This document shows, piece after piece, positions 50,950-60,149 of a stretch of DNA of 64,000 nt. The DNA is from Gemmatimonadota bacterium. Its GTDB lineage: Bacteria > Latescibacterota > UBA2968 > UBA8231. The stretch spans positions 1-64,000 of the forward strand of contig VXML01000024.1 of assembly GCA_009841115.1 (NCBI GenBank), read 5' to 3'. The position numbers and the translations under genes are program-made. The notes below the pieces were generated by a model. It saw only the letters and a program-made list of their open reading frames with translations, did not search any database and was not told the origin of the DNA. Position 1 is the first letter of the stretch. Every line of letters begins with the position of its first letter.

Positions 50950-53672
50950 TGTACCGGCTCCAGTCCCACGACCATGCGGATAAAAAACTGTTCGAAATTG
51001 ATATCCTCGAATTTCCGGGTGCGGTCCTTCATTCGGCGTCGGCTGATCTCGTAGCCGGCCGTAAGTGCCATGTCGAAACCAGCGTATTCAAAGCGATTGA
51101 CCAGCATGAAAAGCGCATCGCGGGTGTTGTAGTCTTGGTCTTCATTTTGGCCATTGCGGTAGATGCTAGGCAGCGCGGATAACCCTTGGACACCGCCGCG
51201 CAGGAAGGTGCGTTCGGTGAATTTGAAGTCGGCCACTAGCATGGGGAAACCGAAGACCTCGGACACCGGCTGAATGCGCCCTGCGTCGTCGGTGCGGCGG
51301 CGCAGCATGAGCTTGTAGCGCGGCGATACTTCTAGCCCGCCCAGACGCCAGCGGTAATCTGCGCGCAACACCGAAGTCCACAGTTGAATCGCATTGTCGC
51401 CGCTGTTGGCGCTGAGCTGTTGGTTGACTTCGAACTTGAGATTGGCACCGACAAAGAGATTGCGCACCCCCCGGAAGGCGAAGTCGACGAAGGCGGTGTT
51501 GACGGCGCTGTCTCGCATTAACAATTCGTCTTCGACAAAGGTCTCAATGGTGGCGCGCGGATTAAAGATGTCGAAATTGGCCACATCGCCAAAGCGGAAT
51601 ACGCCGTCGGGGATATCGTCTTTCACCCGCTTTAAGAAGTCCACTGCCCGCACTTCGCCCCAACTGCCGAAGCGCCGCTGGTACTCGGCTTTGGCGTACC
51701 ACACATCCGCCCGCTGGCCGCCCCAGATGGCCTCCATATCGTAGCGCCCGAGGGTCAGTTCCAGCGCACGCTGGGGCTGGAAGCGCACAAAGAGATGGTA
51801 GCCCTTGCGGTTGAGGTCATATGGGTAGTCCGGCTTGTTGTCGTTTTCGCGCACGTCAATGACGCCATTGTTGTTCAGGTCGTCGCCGTAGTCGAAATCG
51901 TCCGGATTGACATCGTAGAGCAAAAAAGGTTCGAAATAATCGGGTACTTGGTTGCGATTGCGGTTGGTGTCGGGGGTGCCGTCTTGGTCCTTGTCCAGAC
52001 CGGGGAAAACTCCGTTCTGGTCCTCGAAAGTGGGTATGAAGAAATCGTCTGGAAAAGGATCCTTGTCGTCGTTGTCGTCAACCGTGTTTAGGTCGAGAGT
52101 ATTGTTCAGGCTCTCGTCGGTCGAACCCAACTCGCCGGCGAAAGGCCCAGTGCCATCGGCCGCATACGCCCCTAGCGTCAGGTCGGTCACCGAAAGCTGG
52201 GTGCGGTACTCGGGACTGAGGCGGAACAGCTCCCCGCCCACGGCAATTTTCGGGGTAAATTCCCGCTCGATATTGAGCAGATAGGCGTGGCCACTGCGGT
52301 CGTGGCGTTGGCCGCGGTGATCGTGGACGGGGTACTGGAGGAAGTTGAAGCTGTGGGCCCACTCGCCCTTGAAGCGGAAGCCCTTTACGTCCGTGCTCAG
52401 ACCTAGGCCAGCCAAGGTGAGGCCGGTCTGGCGGCCGTAGTCAAAGCGGATCTGCTCGACATCGGCACCGGCGGATCCACGTCCTTTGGAGCCGGCCAAA
52501 CTTTTGTAAAAAGTTGCGCGGTTGCGCTGCGCCGGTTCATTGCGGGATTCGCGCGGGTCAACGGCGTAGATCTCCGACACGCTGACGCGATAATTGCCGC
52601 TCAGCAGCGCCTCGAAGGAGGCCGACACCACTTCCTCTTCCTCGGGCAGCGGGAACCAGAACAGGACATAGTCCTTGCCATCGGCGCCGAAAGAACCATC
52701 GGGTTCGGGTGTCTGCAGTGGATAGGTGCCCAAACGGTGGCCCTTTAACACTTCCACGTAGGGCGGAATTGGCCGTTTGAAGAAGAAGTCCTTGTTGGGA
52801 AAGTTCGGATTAAAATCCTCGGTGTTGTGGCGCGTGACAAAAGGTTCAATGTCGTCTCGTCGCTCGCCGTTGAGCAGGATATTGACGTCAAAGACTCGAG
52901 CTCCGTTGCCGTCCAAGGGCGAGGTGTCTTCAATGCGGACCACCAAGTAATCGATTACCTGGACCCGATTGGGCAACTGACCCTTCATGCCATTCCAATC
53001 GGGCGGCGAGCGGGTGTCGATGCGGAAGAGATTCACATAAGAGGTACTCAGGTCGATGGTGCGCCAGTTCCATTGCCAGTGGCCGCCCAACAGGTACGCA
53101 GCGAAGGCCGCGGTGCTCAAGGCGGTGGCGTCCTCTCGGGAAAGTACGGGCTTGTCCATGCGCGAGGCTAGGACCGAGAAGTTGTGCCTTTCGTTGGCCA
53201 GGTCCCAGCGGATGCCATTGAGGGCGGCTAGATCTAGGATCAACGGCGAGAAGTGGGTGCGGATGCGGTCGCCGATTATCAGCCGCGTCTGCCAGTTATT
53301 ATAGCTGTCGTCGGCCACCATCAGGCGGTTGAGAAACCCCTCGTAATTGTTCGGCTTGGCAATGGTGCTGCCGCTGAATACTTGGGCCGGATCGTCGAAG
53401 CGGCGGTTCTCCCGCAGGTGGTACACCTCGACGCCGTTTACCAGAAAGTCGCCGAACTCGTCGTACACGGGGTTAGCCGTGCGCGTGATGACATTGCGGG
53501 GCCAGGTCCGGTAGCCCTCTAGGCCGTAGTTGTTGTAGGTGAGCAGGCCGGGGCGGTAGAGCATTAGGCGGGCACCCGTGGTATGGGGCTCGATAAGTCT
53601 GGGGTCGCCTTCGCCACGCGCCGTCGTTGCTAGGGCCGCTATAAGCGCGCCTGTTGAGATCGCTTTTAGCAT
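50946..53672 (-). CDS. Large secreted Asp/Asn-rich surface protein (family A, copy 4)
   Basis: 908 residues with a signal peptide (ISTGALIAALATTARG). Conserved family elements: YNNYGLEGYRTWPRN, VYDEFGDFLVNGVEVYHL, LMVADDSYNNWQTRLIIGD, HFSPLILDLAALNGIRWDL and EDTSPLDGNGAR. The acidic cassette spans about 532-615: TVDDNDDKDPFPDD, FPGLDKDQDGTPDTNRN, PDYFEPFLLYDV, DDLNNNGVIDVREND, KPDYPYDL. It is 4 bases from the preceding family A gene and overlaps the following family B gene by ATGA. The C-terminal 270 residues are strand-rich. Two adjacent A copies here are divergent in sequence, so the tandem is not recent. Function unknown. Confidence 0.8.
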   Translation of the reverse strand: MLKAISTGALIAALATTARGEGDPRLIEPHTTGARLMLYRPGLLTYNNYGLEGYRTWPRNVITRTANPVYDEFGDFLVNGVEVYHLRENRRFDDPAQVFSGSTIAKPNNYEGFLNRLMVADDSYNNWQTRLIIGDRIRTHFSPLILDLAALNGIRWDLANERHNFSVLASRMDKPVLSREDATALSTAAFAAYLLGGHWQWNWRTIDLSTSYVNLFRIDTRSPPDWNGMKGQLPNRVQVIDYLVVRIEDTSPLDGNGARVFDVNILLNGERRDDIEPFVTRHNTEDFNPNFPNKDFFFKRPIPPYVEVLKGHRLGTYPLQTPEPDGSFGADGKDYVLFWFPLPEEEEVVSASFEALLSGNYRVSVSEIYAVDPRESRNEPAQRNRATFYKSLAGSKGRGSAGADVEQIRFDYGRQTGLTLAGLGLSTDVKGFRFKGEWAHSFNFLQYPVHDHRGQRHDRSGHAYLLNIEREFTPKIAVGGELFRLSPEYRTQLSVTDLTLGAYAADGTGPFAGELGSTDESLNNTLDLNTVDDNDDKDPFPDDFFIPTFEDQNGVFPGLDKDQDGTPDTNRNRNQVPDYFEPFLLYDVNPDDFDYGDDLNNNGVIDVRENDNKPDYPYDLNRKGYHLFVRFQPQRALELTLGRYDMEAIWGGQRADVWYAKAEYQRRFGSWGEVRAVDFLKRVKDDIPDGVFRFGDVANFDIFNPRATIETFVEDELLMRDSAVNTAFVDFAFRGVRNLFVGANLKFEVNQQLSANSGDNAIQLWTSVLRADYRWRLGGLEVSPRYKLMLRRRTDDAGRIQPVSEVFGFPMLVADFKFTERTFLRGGVQGLSALPSIYRNGQNEDQDYNTRDALFMLVNRFEYAGFDMALTAGYEISRRRMKDRTRKFEDINFEQFFIRMVVGLEPVQ

Positions 53673-53676
53673 GGAC

Positions 53677-56394
53677 TCAATTCGTCCTCACCTGCAGGAA
53701 AAACTCCGAAGTCTCTACGGTTCCCGTCGTGCTAGAGTGGACAAAGTCGGTAAAGGATTTTCGCAGTCCTAGATTCATGCTGATCCGGTAGCCGGTGTAG
53801 CTGCTGTTGTTTTGCAAGCCGACGATATAGTGCCAGGCATTGAAATCGTTGGAAGGTGCCACAGCATCGCGAAAGCGGTGCTTCAAGAGAGGAAAGCCCT
53901 GGATGCCCGCCTTTATGGTGGTCCGTTCGGTCAAGAAAAAATCGAGCCGCACGATTGGCGCTAGGTTGGTCTCGTCGGCTAGGTCGCCCAACAGTGCTGA
54001 GTCGGAGCGCTGATAGGTCCATTTGAGCATGGGGGTCAGCGTCAATTTCTGGCGCAGTTGCCAGACGTAGTCGATCCGATTTACTAGGGCCAGAGACCAG
54101 TCATTGCCCGAATTTTGTGTCTGGCCGTCGTCAAAGGTATCGGCAAAGCGGTGGTTGAGTTCGTAGCGCCAGGTGTTATTGAGCGTCAAGTGATCGACGC
54201 CGGTGTAGTTGAATTTCACATAGCTCAGATGGGCATGGCTGTTGCGATAACGCAAGGGATCGTCGCGCAAGCCGATTTCGTAGCGGCCCCGCAGCAGTGG
54301 ATTGGATACGTATTGATAGAGTGGATCGGGAATATCGTCCTGTATGCGTTTGCTGCGGTGGCGCAGATTTAGGTGGATATTGTGAAACAGGGGTCGGCTG
54401 TATTCGAGTTTGGCGTACAGGGAGCGATTGCGACCTGATCCGGCAATCTGGTCGATAGCGTGTCCGCCCAGCCGCAACTTGAGTTGGGATGTGGGGTTGA
54501 AGGTAAAGAATACATGCTGCCCTTTGCTGTCGCGCTCGTACGGGTAGTCGGGTTTGTTGTCGTTTTCACGCGAGTCAACCACGCCATTGTTGTTGAAATC
54601 GTCGCCGTATACGAAGTCTTCGGACTCGACGAAGTACATGAGGAAAGGCTCTTGATAGTCGGGTAGGCGATTGTTGTTGACATTGGTGTCGAAGATGCCG
54701 TCGCCGTTGTCGTCTAGGCCGGGGAATACTCCGAAGCCGACGTCGCGCAGGGAGCCGGGAAAGAGGTTTTCTTTGACTTCAATGGCCGCCTCGGTGATGT
54801 CGTTCTGGAAGCGCAGGTCTAGGGGATCGTCGTGTTCCCAGGAATCGGGCCAGGGGTCCAAATCGTCGTTGTCGTCGACCAGTTCGAATTCTTTCAGGGC
54901 GGGTATGAATTCGTCGAGATAAGTGAAAGAGGTGCGGTATTGGGGTGGGACCCGAAACAGCTCCCAGCCCACGGCGAAGTTCGCGAACAGGCGCTTGCCC
55001 TGCAGCGAATAAGCACTTACAGGCCGCTTGTGCCGTCGGCCTTCTTGGACAGGGAAGATGTGGTGCTGGGTGCTGGTATTGAGGTCGCCGCGCACTTCGA
55101 AACCGAGCAGATCCAGTTCGAGATTGGCACCGTAGAGTTCTAGGCCCGAGGGGAAGCCGTAGTCGAACTCAACCCATCCCATATTCGAACCGTTGCGGAC
55201 GTTGCCCGGAGCCCGCACCACATTGCGCCAGTCTTCCCACACTGAGCCGACCACGCCGCTCCGGCCGACGGGGGCACCTAGGTCGATGGCGTAGTCGTTG
55301 GCCGCTAAGACTCTAAAGGAAATATGTTCGGCTTCGGGCGGCACTTCAAAGCGGAACAGCAACACGTCGTCGCCGTCGGCTTGGAGGACATTTTCGCCGT
55401 CTAGCTCCACGGATTCGGCATTGTTAAACAGGCCGCCGCGCGAACCGAAAAGACTGCCGTAACCAACGGTGTACGGTAGCCAGGCCTGACGGCGGCGCAG
55501 ATGTGGCACGTCTTCCAAACGCATACGTTCGGGAATCATGCGCCGCTCTTTGCCTAGGGCTACGAGGCCGGCGATTCGGCGCACTTCCGGCGCTGTCTGG
55601 CTGGGCTGGCCATTGACGATCATCTGGACATCGTGGACTTGGGCACCAACACCATCGGCGGGCGAATCATCGCTGATGGCGAGAAAGACTTCGCTGGGCG
55701 TGACCAAGTTGGTGGGGAAAGCGCCTTTGCGGAAAGATCCCTCCCGGCGTCCCAGCAAGGTGTCGGTGATATGGGTGTTGACGTACGAAGCGCCAAATTG
55801 CAAGACGCTGCCGATCTGGGTTTTCCAGTGTCCGCCGAAGAGATAGGTCACAAAGTCGAGCGGCCGCGCCGAGGCGAAATTGCGCAGGGGTTCGGAAATG
55901 CGCGAGCCGAGTATGGTGAAGCGATTGCGCTGCGAGTTGGAGTCCCAGCGGATGCCATTCATGCGGTTAAGCGATAGCATCATGGGCTTGAAGCGAGCCT
56001 CTACGGCCCGGCCGAGGATGACCGACGAACCCCAGTCCTGATAGGAATCACTGGCGACGACCAGATTCTGAAAAAGGTCTCGGTAGTCGTCGTCTTTGAA
56101 AATGATGCTGCCGCCAAAGGGCGAAATGGTGCGGAATTCCTGGGTGCGGTAGAGATCGGCACCGTTGAGTAGGGTGAAGCCGAAGGGGTCGTAAACGCGC
56201 GTCTCTTCGTCGAGGAAGAAGCCACCCGCTAAGCGTCGCAGACGGATATCGCGGTAGGAAAAATGAGCGTAGTTCTCATAATCCTCGTTGGCCCACAAGG
56301 GATAGTATTCGCGGTTGAGGTACTGGCCGTGGGAACGGTCAAAAAAGCCGGTCAGCATCAGCAAAAGCAGGCAGGTTGTTTTAAAGTAGCGCAT
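53677..56394 (-). CDS. Large secreted Asp/Asn-rich surface protein (family A, copy 5)
   Basis: 905 residues from ATG 56394, one base after the family B stop. Signal peptide: CLLLLMLTGFFDRSHG. Family elements: YENYAHFSYRDIRLRR, VYDPFGFTLLNGADLYRT, GGSIIFKDDDYRDLFQNL, VVASDSYQDWGSSVILGRAV, LNRMNGIRWDS, RFTILGSRIS, ISDDSPADGVGA. The acidic cassette spans about 506-620: LVDDNDDLDPWPD, FPGLDDNGDGIFDTNVN, PDYQEPFLMYFVE, GDDFNNNGVVDSREND, KPDYPYER. Its N-terminal half is the best single reference for the minus-strand subfamily. Ca binding and outer-membrane location are inferred. Confidence 0.8.
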   Translation of the reverse strand: MRYFKTTCLLLLMLTGFFDRSHGQYLNREYYPLWANEDYENYAHFSYRDIRLRRLAGGFFLDEETRVYDPFGFTLLNGADLYRTQEFRTISPFGGSIIFKDDDYRDLFQNLVVASDSYQDWGSSVILGRAVEARFKPMMLSLNRMNGIRWDSNSQRNRFTILGSRISEPLRNFASARPLDFVTYLFGGHWKTQIGSVLQFGASYVNTHITDTLLGRREGSFRKGAFPTNLVTPSEVFLAISDDSPADGVGAQVHDVQMIVNGQPSQTAPEVRRIAGLVALGKERRMIPERMRLEDVPHLRRRQAWLPYTVGYGSLFGSRGGLFNNAESVELDGENVLQADGDDVLLFRFEVPPEAEHISFRVLAANDYAIDLGAPVGRSGVVGSVWEDWRNVVRAPGNVRNGSNMGWVEFDYGFPSGLELYGANLELDLLGFEVRGDLNTSTQHHIFPVQEGRRHKRPVSAYSLQGKRLFANFAVGWELFRVPPQYRTSFTYLDEFIPALKEFELVDDNDDLDPWPDSWEHDDPLDLRFQNDITEAAIEVKENLFPGSLRDVGFGVFPGLDDNGDGIFDTNVNNNRLPDYQEPFLMYFVESEDFVYGDDFNNNGVVDSRENDNKPDYPYERDSKGQHVFFTFNPTSQLKLRLGGHAIDQIAGSGRNRSLYAKLEYSRPLFHNIHLNLRHRSKRIQDDIPDPLYQYVSNPLLRGRYEIGLRDDPLRYRNSHAHLSYVKFNYTGVDHLTLNNTWRYELNHRFADTFDDGQTQNSGNDWSLALVNRIDYVWQLRQKLTLTPMLKWTYQRSDSALLGDLADETNLAPIVRLDFFLTERTTIKAGIQGFPLLKHRFRDAVAPSNDFNAWHYIVGLQNNSSYTGYRISMNLGLRKSFTDFVHSSTTGTVETSEFFLQVRTN

Positions 56395-56395
56395 C

Positions 56396-58447
56396 TCAGT
56401 ACACCACCGCTACGGAGCACAGGGCGGTTTTGTCTCCCTGGTCCAATTGGGCCCGCACCCGCACTAGGTACAGACCCGGCACCACCAAAGTACCATCGTC
56501 GTCGCGGCCGTCCCAAAAACCCGGGCTGAGCGCTGGATCGCCTCCGGCCGGAGGGCGCACGTATTGGCCGCCGCGCAGCGCGCCGGTGTCTAACTGGCGC
56601 ACCAAGCGGCCCCCTAGGTCGAAAATGTCCACGTCTATTTCCTGCGGCACACTGATCCGGGAGAGGACGAATTCAATGATGGTATGGTCGTTGATGTCGT
56701 CGCCGTTGGGGGTGAAAACGGGCGGATTGGTCCGCACTTGGTCCAATATCGGCCCAATCGCGTCGAGTGCTCGCACGCTCCAGGAGTAAGGGGCACCGGT
56801 GTCTGGATTAGAGGCGGTGTCCTCCTCGGCATCGAGTGAAATAGCTGACTCTGGACTGAAAAGGCGCGTGGAAAAGGCGAACTGGTTGGTCAGCAACCGC
56901 GCCCTGAAACGCAGTTGCAACTGGCCGGACTGGTGCCAGAGATCGGTCCATACCAGCTCCAATGCGTCTCCCGCAATAGTCGTGCGGGCGACTTCCACCC
57001 CCGGGGGAGGCACAATTTCTGTTACCTCAGTCAGGCTCGGCATATCGATGCGGATGCGCTCCACGCCCAAATCGCCCTCGTCGAATTCGACGTCGAGGTG
57101 GTAGACGAATTCGGTCTCGCGTCCCACTACCCCTTTGTTCGGTTCCACTCGGACGCGGGCGGCCGAGGCGGGCGTTTGCTCGGCGAAAGCAATGATTAGA
57201 CTATCCAAGCGCGGGCCGATGTCTTCGAAATCAGTGGAGAAATTGACCCGATACTGCAGCAAGTCCCTCGGTTCGGGTACCTGCAAATTGGTTTCTCGGG
57301 CGTCGGTTTCAGGGCTCCAGTCGCTCCAGGAGACGCCGTCGTTCGAAGTGCGGAACTGCATGCTCAGGGCGGTGCCTGAAGGCCGCTGGCCGGTCCAGCG
57401 GAAGCGGTCGTAGATCTTGCGCTGGCCGGGCAAGCCCAGATCCAGTGGTGCCGAAGTGAACGTACCCGCGGGAGCCACTCCCTGTCCGGTCACTTGGATA
57501 TCGGCGATGCGAGCCCGCCGCAGTGGATCGAGTTCGGTGGCGACCACGCGCAAAAAGCGGCCGAAGATCGGCTCAAAGGCGACGGCGGTTTGCGCAAAAT
57601 CGGCAATGCCGCGAATGGCACCGACTTCGCGCCATTGAAAACCGTCGTTGCTGACCTCGACTGCGTACCCTTGCAGCGTGTTGGCGGCAAAATCTTCGGC
57701 ATTCTCTCCGGCTGTAAAGACCCGCACTTCGCCGAGCAGGCGCTGGATGCCGAGATCGACGCGGGCAAAGCTGTTGAGTTCGTCGGGTTCGATCGTCCAG
57801 ACGCTTTCGGCTTGGCCGTCAAATACCTCCGGTCGATTGGCCGACTGGCTAAGTGCCAAGTTCTCTCCCTCGACTGTGCGCAGGCTCAGCCCGTCGCCGC
57901 CCACGTCAACGCCCCCTGGGTAGCCGGCAATTACTTCCGCTCCGAGGGTGTCGGCCCAACCGGAGAGCCCGTGTCGCTCCAGCCAACCGCGCTGCACCGT
58001 TGTCCAGCCTGCTATCTCGCTCACATCTGTCGTCAGCCAGTCGGTGCCTTGCTGGGGATCGCCGCTCCAGCGCCAGACCTCCTGCAGACCGCTGGTAGTA
58101 CTCAGCCACGCTTGGTCACCGGCGACCACTTCGACGATCAAACCGCTGCCGTTGTCCTGTCCCCAGTTTTCCACGCGCACGGCTAGATGGTTGGCCCCGC
58201 CTTGCAGGTCGACCGCTAGTTCCTCGACGGTCGTCCAGTCGCCGTCGCTGCCCACCGAGTCGCCGTTGAGGAAAACCTCGTATTCGTTGACCGCGGTCAG
58301 ACGCAACGCGGCCTGTGTCGCCTCAGCCGCATTGAAGGTGAGCCGGTAGTGGACGGTCTGGTCCCACTGCGCTATCTGCCACTCGACCGCAGCCGCGGGC
58401 GAGAGCACCGCTAGAACAAAACCTACTACCAATGGCATGACTTTCAT
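56396..58447 (-). CDS. Secreted galactose-binding-like protein with FlgD-like C-terminus (family B, copy 5)
   Basis: 683 residues; ATG 58447 overlaps the lipoprotein stop by ATGA. Signal peptide: MPLVVGFVLAVLSPAAA. It is the near equivalent of copy 4: WQIAQWDQTVHYRLTFNAAE, NGDSVGSDGDWTTVEELAVD, LGIQRLLGEVRVFTAGENAE, FLRVVATELDPLRRARIADI, then FTPNGDDINDHTIIEF at about 577, WDGRDDDGTLVVPGLYLVRV, and it ends SVAVVY. It is followed by two family A genes. The repeated BA/BAA grouping in this operon suggests matched partners. Carbohydrate binding inferred. Confidence 0.8.
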   Translation of the reverse strand: MKVMPLVVGFVLAVLSPAAAVEWQIAQWDQTVHYRLTFNAAEATQAALRLTAVNEYEVFLNGDSVGSDGDWTTVEELAVDLQGGANHLAVRVENWGQDNGSGLIVEVVAGDQAWLSTTSGLQEVWRWSGDPQQGTDWLTTDVSEIAGWTTVQRGWLERHGLSGWADTLGAEVIAGYPGGVDVGGDGLSLRTVEGENLALSQSANRPEVFDGQAESVWTIEPDELNSFARVDLGIQRLLGEVRVFTAGENAEDFAANTLQGYAVEVSNDGFQWREVGAIRGIADFAQTAVAFEPIFGRFLRVVATELDPLRRARIADIQVTGQGVAPAGTFTSAPLDLGLPGQRKIYDRFRWTGQRPSGTALSMQFRTSNDGVSWSDWSPETDARETNLQVPEPRDLLQYRVNFSTDFEDIGPRLDSLIIAFAEQTPASAARVRVEPNKGVVGRETEFVYHLDVEFDEGDLGVERIRIDMPSLTEVTEIVPPPGVEVARTTIAGDALELVWTDLWHQSGQLQLRFRARLLTNQFAFSTRLFSPESAISLDAEEDTASNPDTGAPYSWSVRALDAIGPILDQVRTNPPVFTPNGDDINDHTIIEFVLSRISVPQEIDVDIFDLGGRLVRQLDTGALRGGQYVRPPAGGDPALSPGFWDGRDDDGTLVVPGLYLVRVRAQLDQGDKTALCSVAVVY

Positions 58448-58911
58448 TTTTCAGCTATTTCTCGTTGTGCTCCCGACTCGATGTCGAGGCTTACAGTGAC
58501 CAGTTTGGTAACTGGATTGACCACCAGACGGTGGTATTGGCCAAAGGGCTTCCAGCGCTTTGAGCCGTTTTCCCAGACTTGTTCTGGCTCTTGCTCCGGC
58601 ACGGACAGGCCAATGCGCCGCAGGGCTTCCGCCGTATCAAAGGGATCCATCTTTTTGAACGTATAGGTCACATAAGACGCGTTGCCGTGTAGCAAATCCA
58701 CGTAAACCCAGGTGCTATCTCCATCCGCATCTCTCCACTGTAGAGTGGTTACTTTATCGGAGCGTGCAAAGTCGAAATCCGGCTCGCCCAAGCGCTCCTT
58801 CAGGGTTGCTCCGGTTTTGTTCAATATCTGATGCACCGCAAGCAGCGGCGCTTCTTCCCGGCCGCAAGCGGCGAGAAAAAAGAAAGTTGCAAAGAGTATG
58901 CTAGATCTCAC
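58444..58911 (-). CDS. Small lipoprotein of unknown function
   Basis: 155 residues from GTG 58911, which overlaps the previous stop (TAGTG) and has an AAGGTGG SD. A lipoprotein signal FFFLAAC places the Cys at residue 16. The rest is a small alpha/beta domain (LQWRDADGDSTWVYVDLLHG, YHRLVVNPVTKLVTVSLDIE) resembling SmpA/OmlA-like outer-membrane lipoproteins only in size, not clearly in sequence. It sits between the AgmX-like lipoprotein and the first surface gene, so it is part of the machinery portion of the operon. No function assigned. Confidence 0.65.
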   Translation of the reverse strand: MRSSILFATFFFLAACGREEAPLLAVHQILNKTGATLKERLGEPDFDFARSDKVTTLQWRDADGDSTWVYVDLLHGNASYVTYTFKKMDPFDTAEALRRIGLSVPEQEPEQVWENGSKRWKPFGQYHRLVVNPVTKLVTVSLDIESGAQREIAEK

Positions 58912-60149
58912 TATTCCACCTTGAAAGTGAAGGGATACGTCACCAAGACAGGCAGTGGCGTCAACCGAGCTGTGGCCCGCGCTCCGGGACCGCTCGCCGG
59001 TCCATTCTCTCCACTCGTGGCACCCGTCGTCGGCGTTTGTAGTGCCCCTATATCAATGGGTCGGAAAGCCCACCGCATAATTTCTTGCTGCATGCACTGG
59101 CCCACGGCTTGACTGCCCACGCTCGAGTTGGTGGCCTTGGCTTCGGAAACGGCTCCGCCCACCTCAATGGTGAAGCGCATGGTCACGGCACCTTCGGTGG
59201 CCTCTCCTTTGTCGAATGCTTCGACGAAGCAGCGGTTGAGACCCGACAAGCGCTGCCGCACCACGGCCCGAATGGCACTCAGGCTGCGGGTGCGCTCACC
59301 GGGCAGGTTGCCCATGATCTGGCTGGGGCCATTCTCGGAAATCATCAGTGTTTCGGCGGTTTTGCCGCTGGTTGCTCCCTTTTGCACGACGAGGTTTTCC
59401 ACTTTGTGTTTAAAGACAAAGCGCAGGTCCTGCTTTTCCACGGGTTTGTCAAAAGCTCCGAAACGCAAGACGAAGTCCTTCAGAATCAGCACTACTTCCT
59501 CGGTTTCGGGATAAACCGGATCGAAGACGACGAAACCGCCGTAATTCTCGCCCTTAAATATGGGCTGGTCTTCCTCGTAGTTATAACTGCGCACCATGCC
59601 CATGCGCAGTTCGAAGCGATAGAACTCGTTGCCGCTCTGACCTCGCTGCGAGCGGTAGTAGTTTTCGAAATTGCCATAGGGCGACGACGAAGTGATACCG
59701 TAGGCGCGCAGAAACTGGCCTTGGTCGGTCTCCAATACGGCTGCCAATGGGTCGAGCATGACTTTGGGCTGAGTGCGGTTGAAAATAGTGACTTTGAAAA
59801 CGGTAAAGCGATTGGGCGTATAACCTAGGCGCGTATCGGTCCAGTTGCCGTAGGTATAGGGATTGGTCGAGTACTTGCCGCGCCCGGATTCGTCGGGGAA
59901 GAGGGCGTTGAGCTTGGCGTCGGTCATGTGCTCTACTTCGAGGCGCAGACCGGCTAGTTCCCAAGAGGTCGCGCCATTCTCCTGCAGACTATAGGTCTCT
60001 TCCGTTGCCGCGGACTCGATGACCGGCAACAGCAGGGTCTCGCGCTTGACGGCTGTAGGAAAGAGAAAACAGCCTGATAGCAGACCGCACAGAGCAATGA
60101 TCCAGATCAATCGGCCGCGTCCCATCGCGCTATTATCCTCTTTACTCAT
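58911..60149 (-). CDS. Lipoprotein with AgmX/TonB-like C-terminal domain
   Basis: 412 residues. The lipobox LLSGC in WIIALCGLLSGC fixes the Cys near residue 27. Residues about 80-260 are an unrecognised beta domain. Residues about 300-375 (SAIRAVVRQRLSGLNRCFVE, GAVTMRFTIEVGGAVSEAKA, CMQQEIMRWAFRPI) match the AgmX/PglI-type C-terminal domain related to TonB. ATG 60149 overlaps the DUF4159-like gene stop (ATGA). It could couple envelope machinery energised by inner-membrane proton channels to the outer membrane; that channel (ExbB/MotA type) is not in the window but may lie beyond 64,000. Domain call firm, role inferred. Confidence 0.75.
   Translation of the reverse strand: MSKEDNSAMGRGRLIWIIALCGLLSGCFLFPTAVKRETLLLPVIESAATEETYSLQENGATSWELAGLRLEVEHMTDAKLNALFPDESGRGKYSTNPYTYGNWTDTRLGYTPNRFTVFKVTIFNRTQPKVMLDPLAAVLETDQGQFLRAYGITSSSPYGNFENYYRSQRGQSGNEFYRFELRMGMVRSYNYEEDQPIFKGENYGGFVVFDPVYPETEEVVLILKDFVLRFGAFDKPVEKQDLRFVFKHKVENLVVQKGATSGKTAETLMISENGPSQIMGNLPGERTRSLSAIRAVVRQRLSGLNRCFVEAFDKGEATEGAVTMRFTIEVGGAVSEAKATNSSVGSQAVGQCMQQEIMRWAFRPIDIGALQTPTTGATSGENGPASGPGARATARLTPLPVLVTYPFTFKVE

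Noticed and set aside
50946..56394. The two adjacent family A genes as a recent tandem duplication
   Set aside because: They share motif order, but most aligned positions differ, unlike the 93% identical family B pair at 8609-12461.
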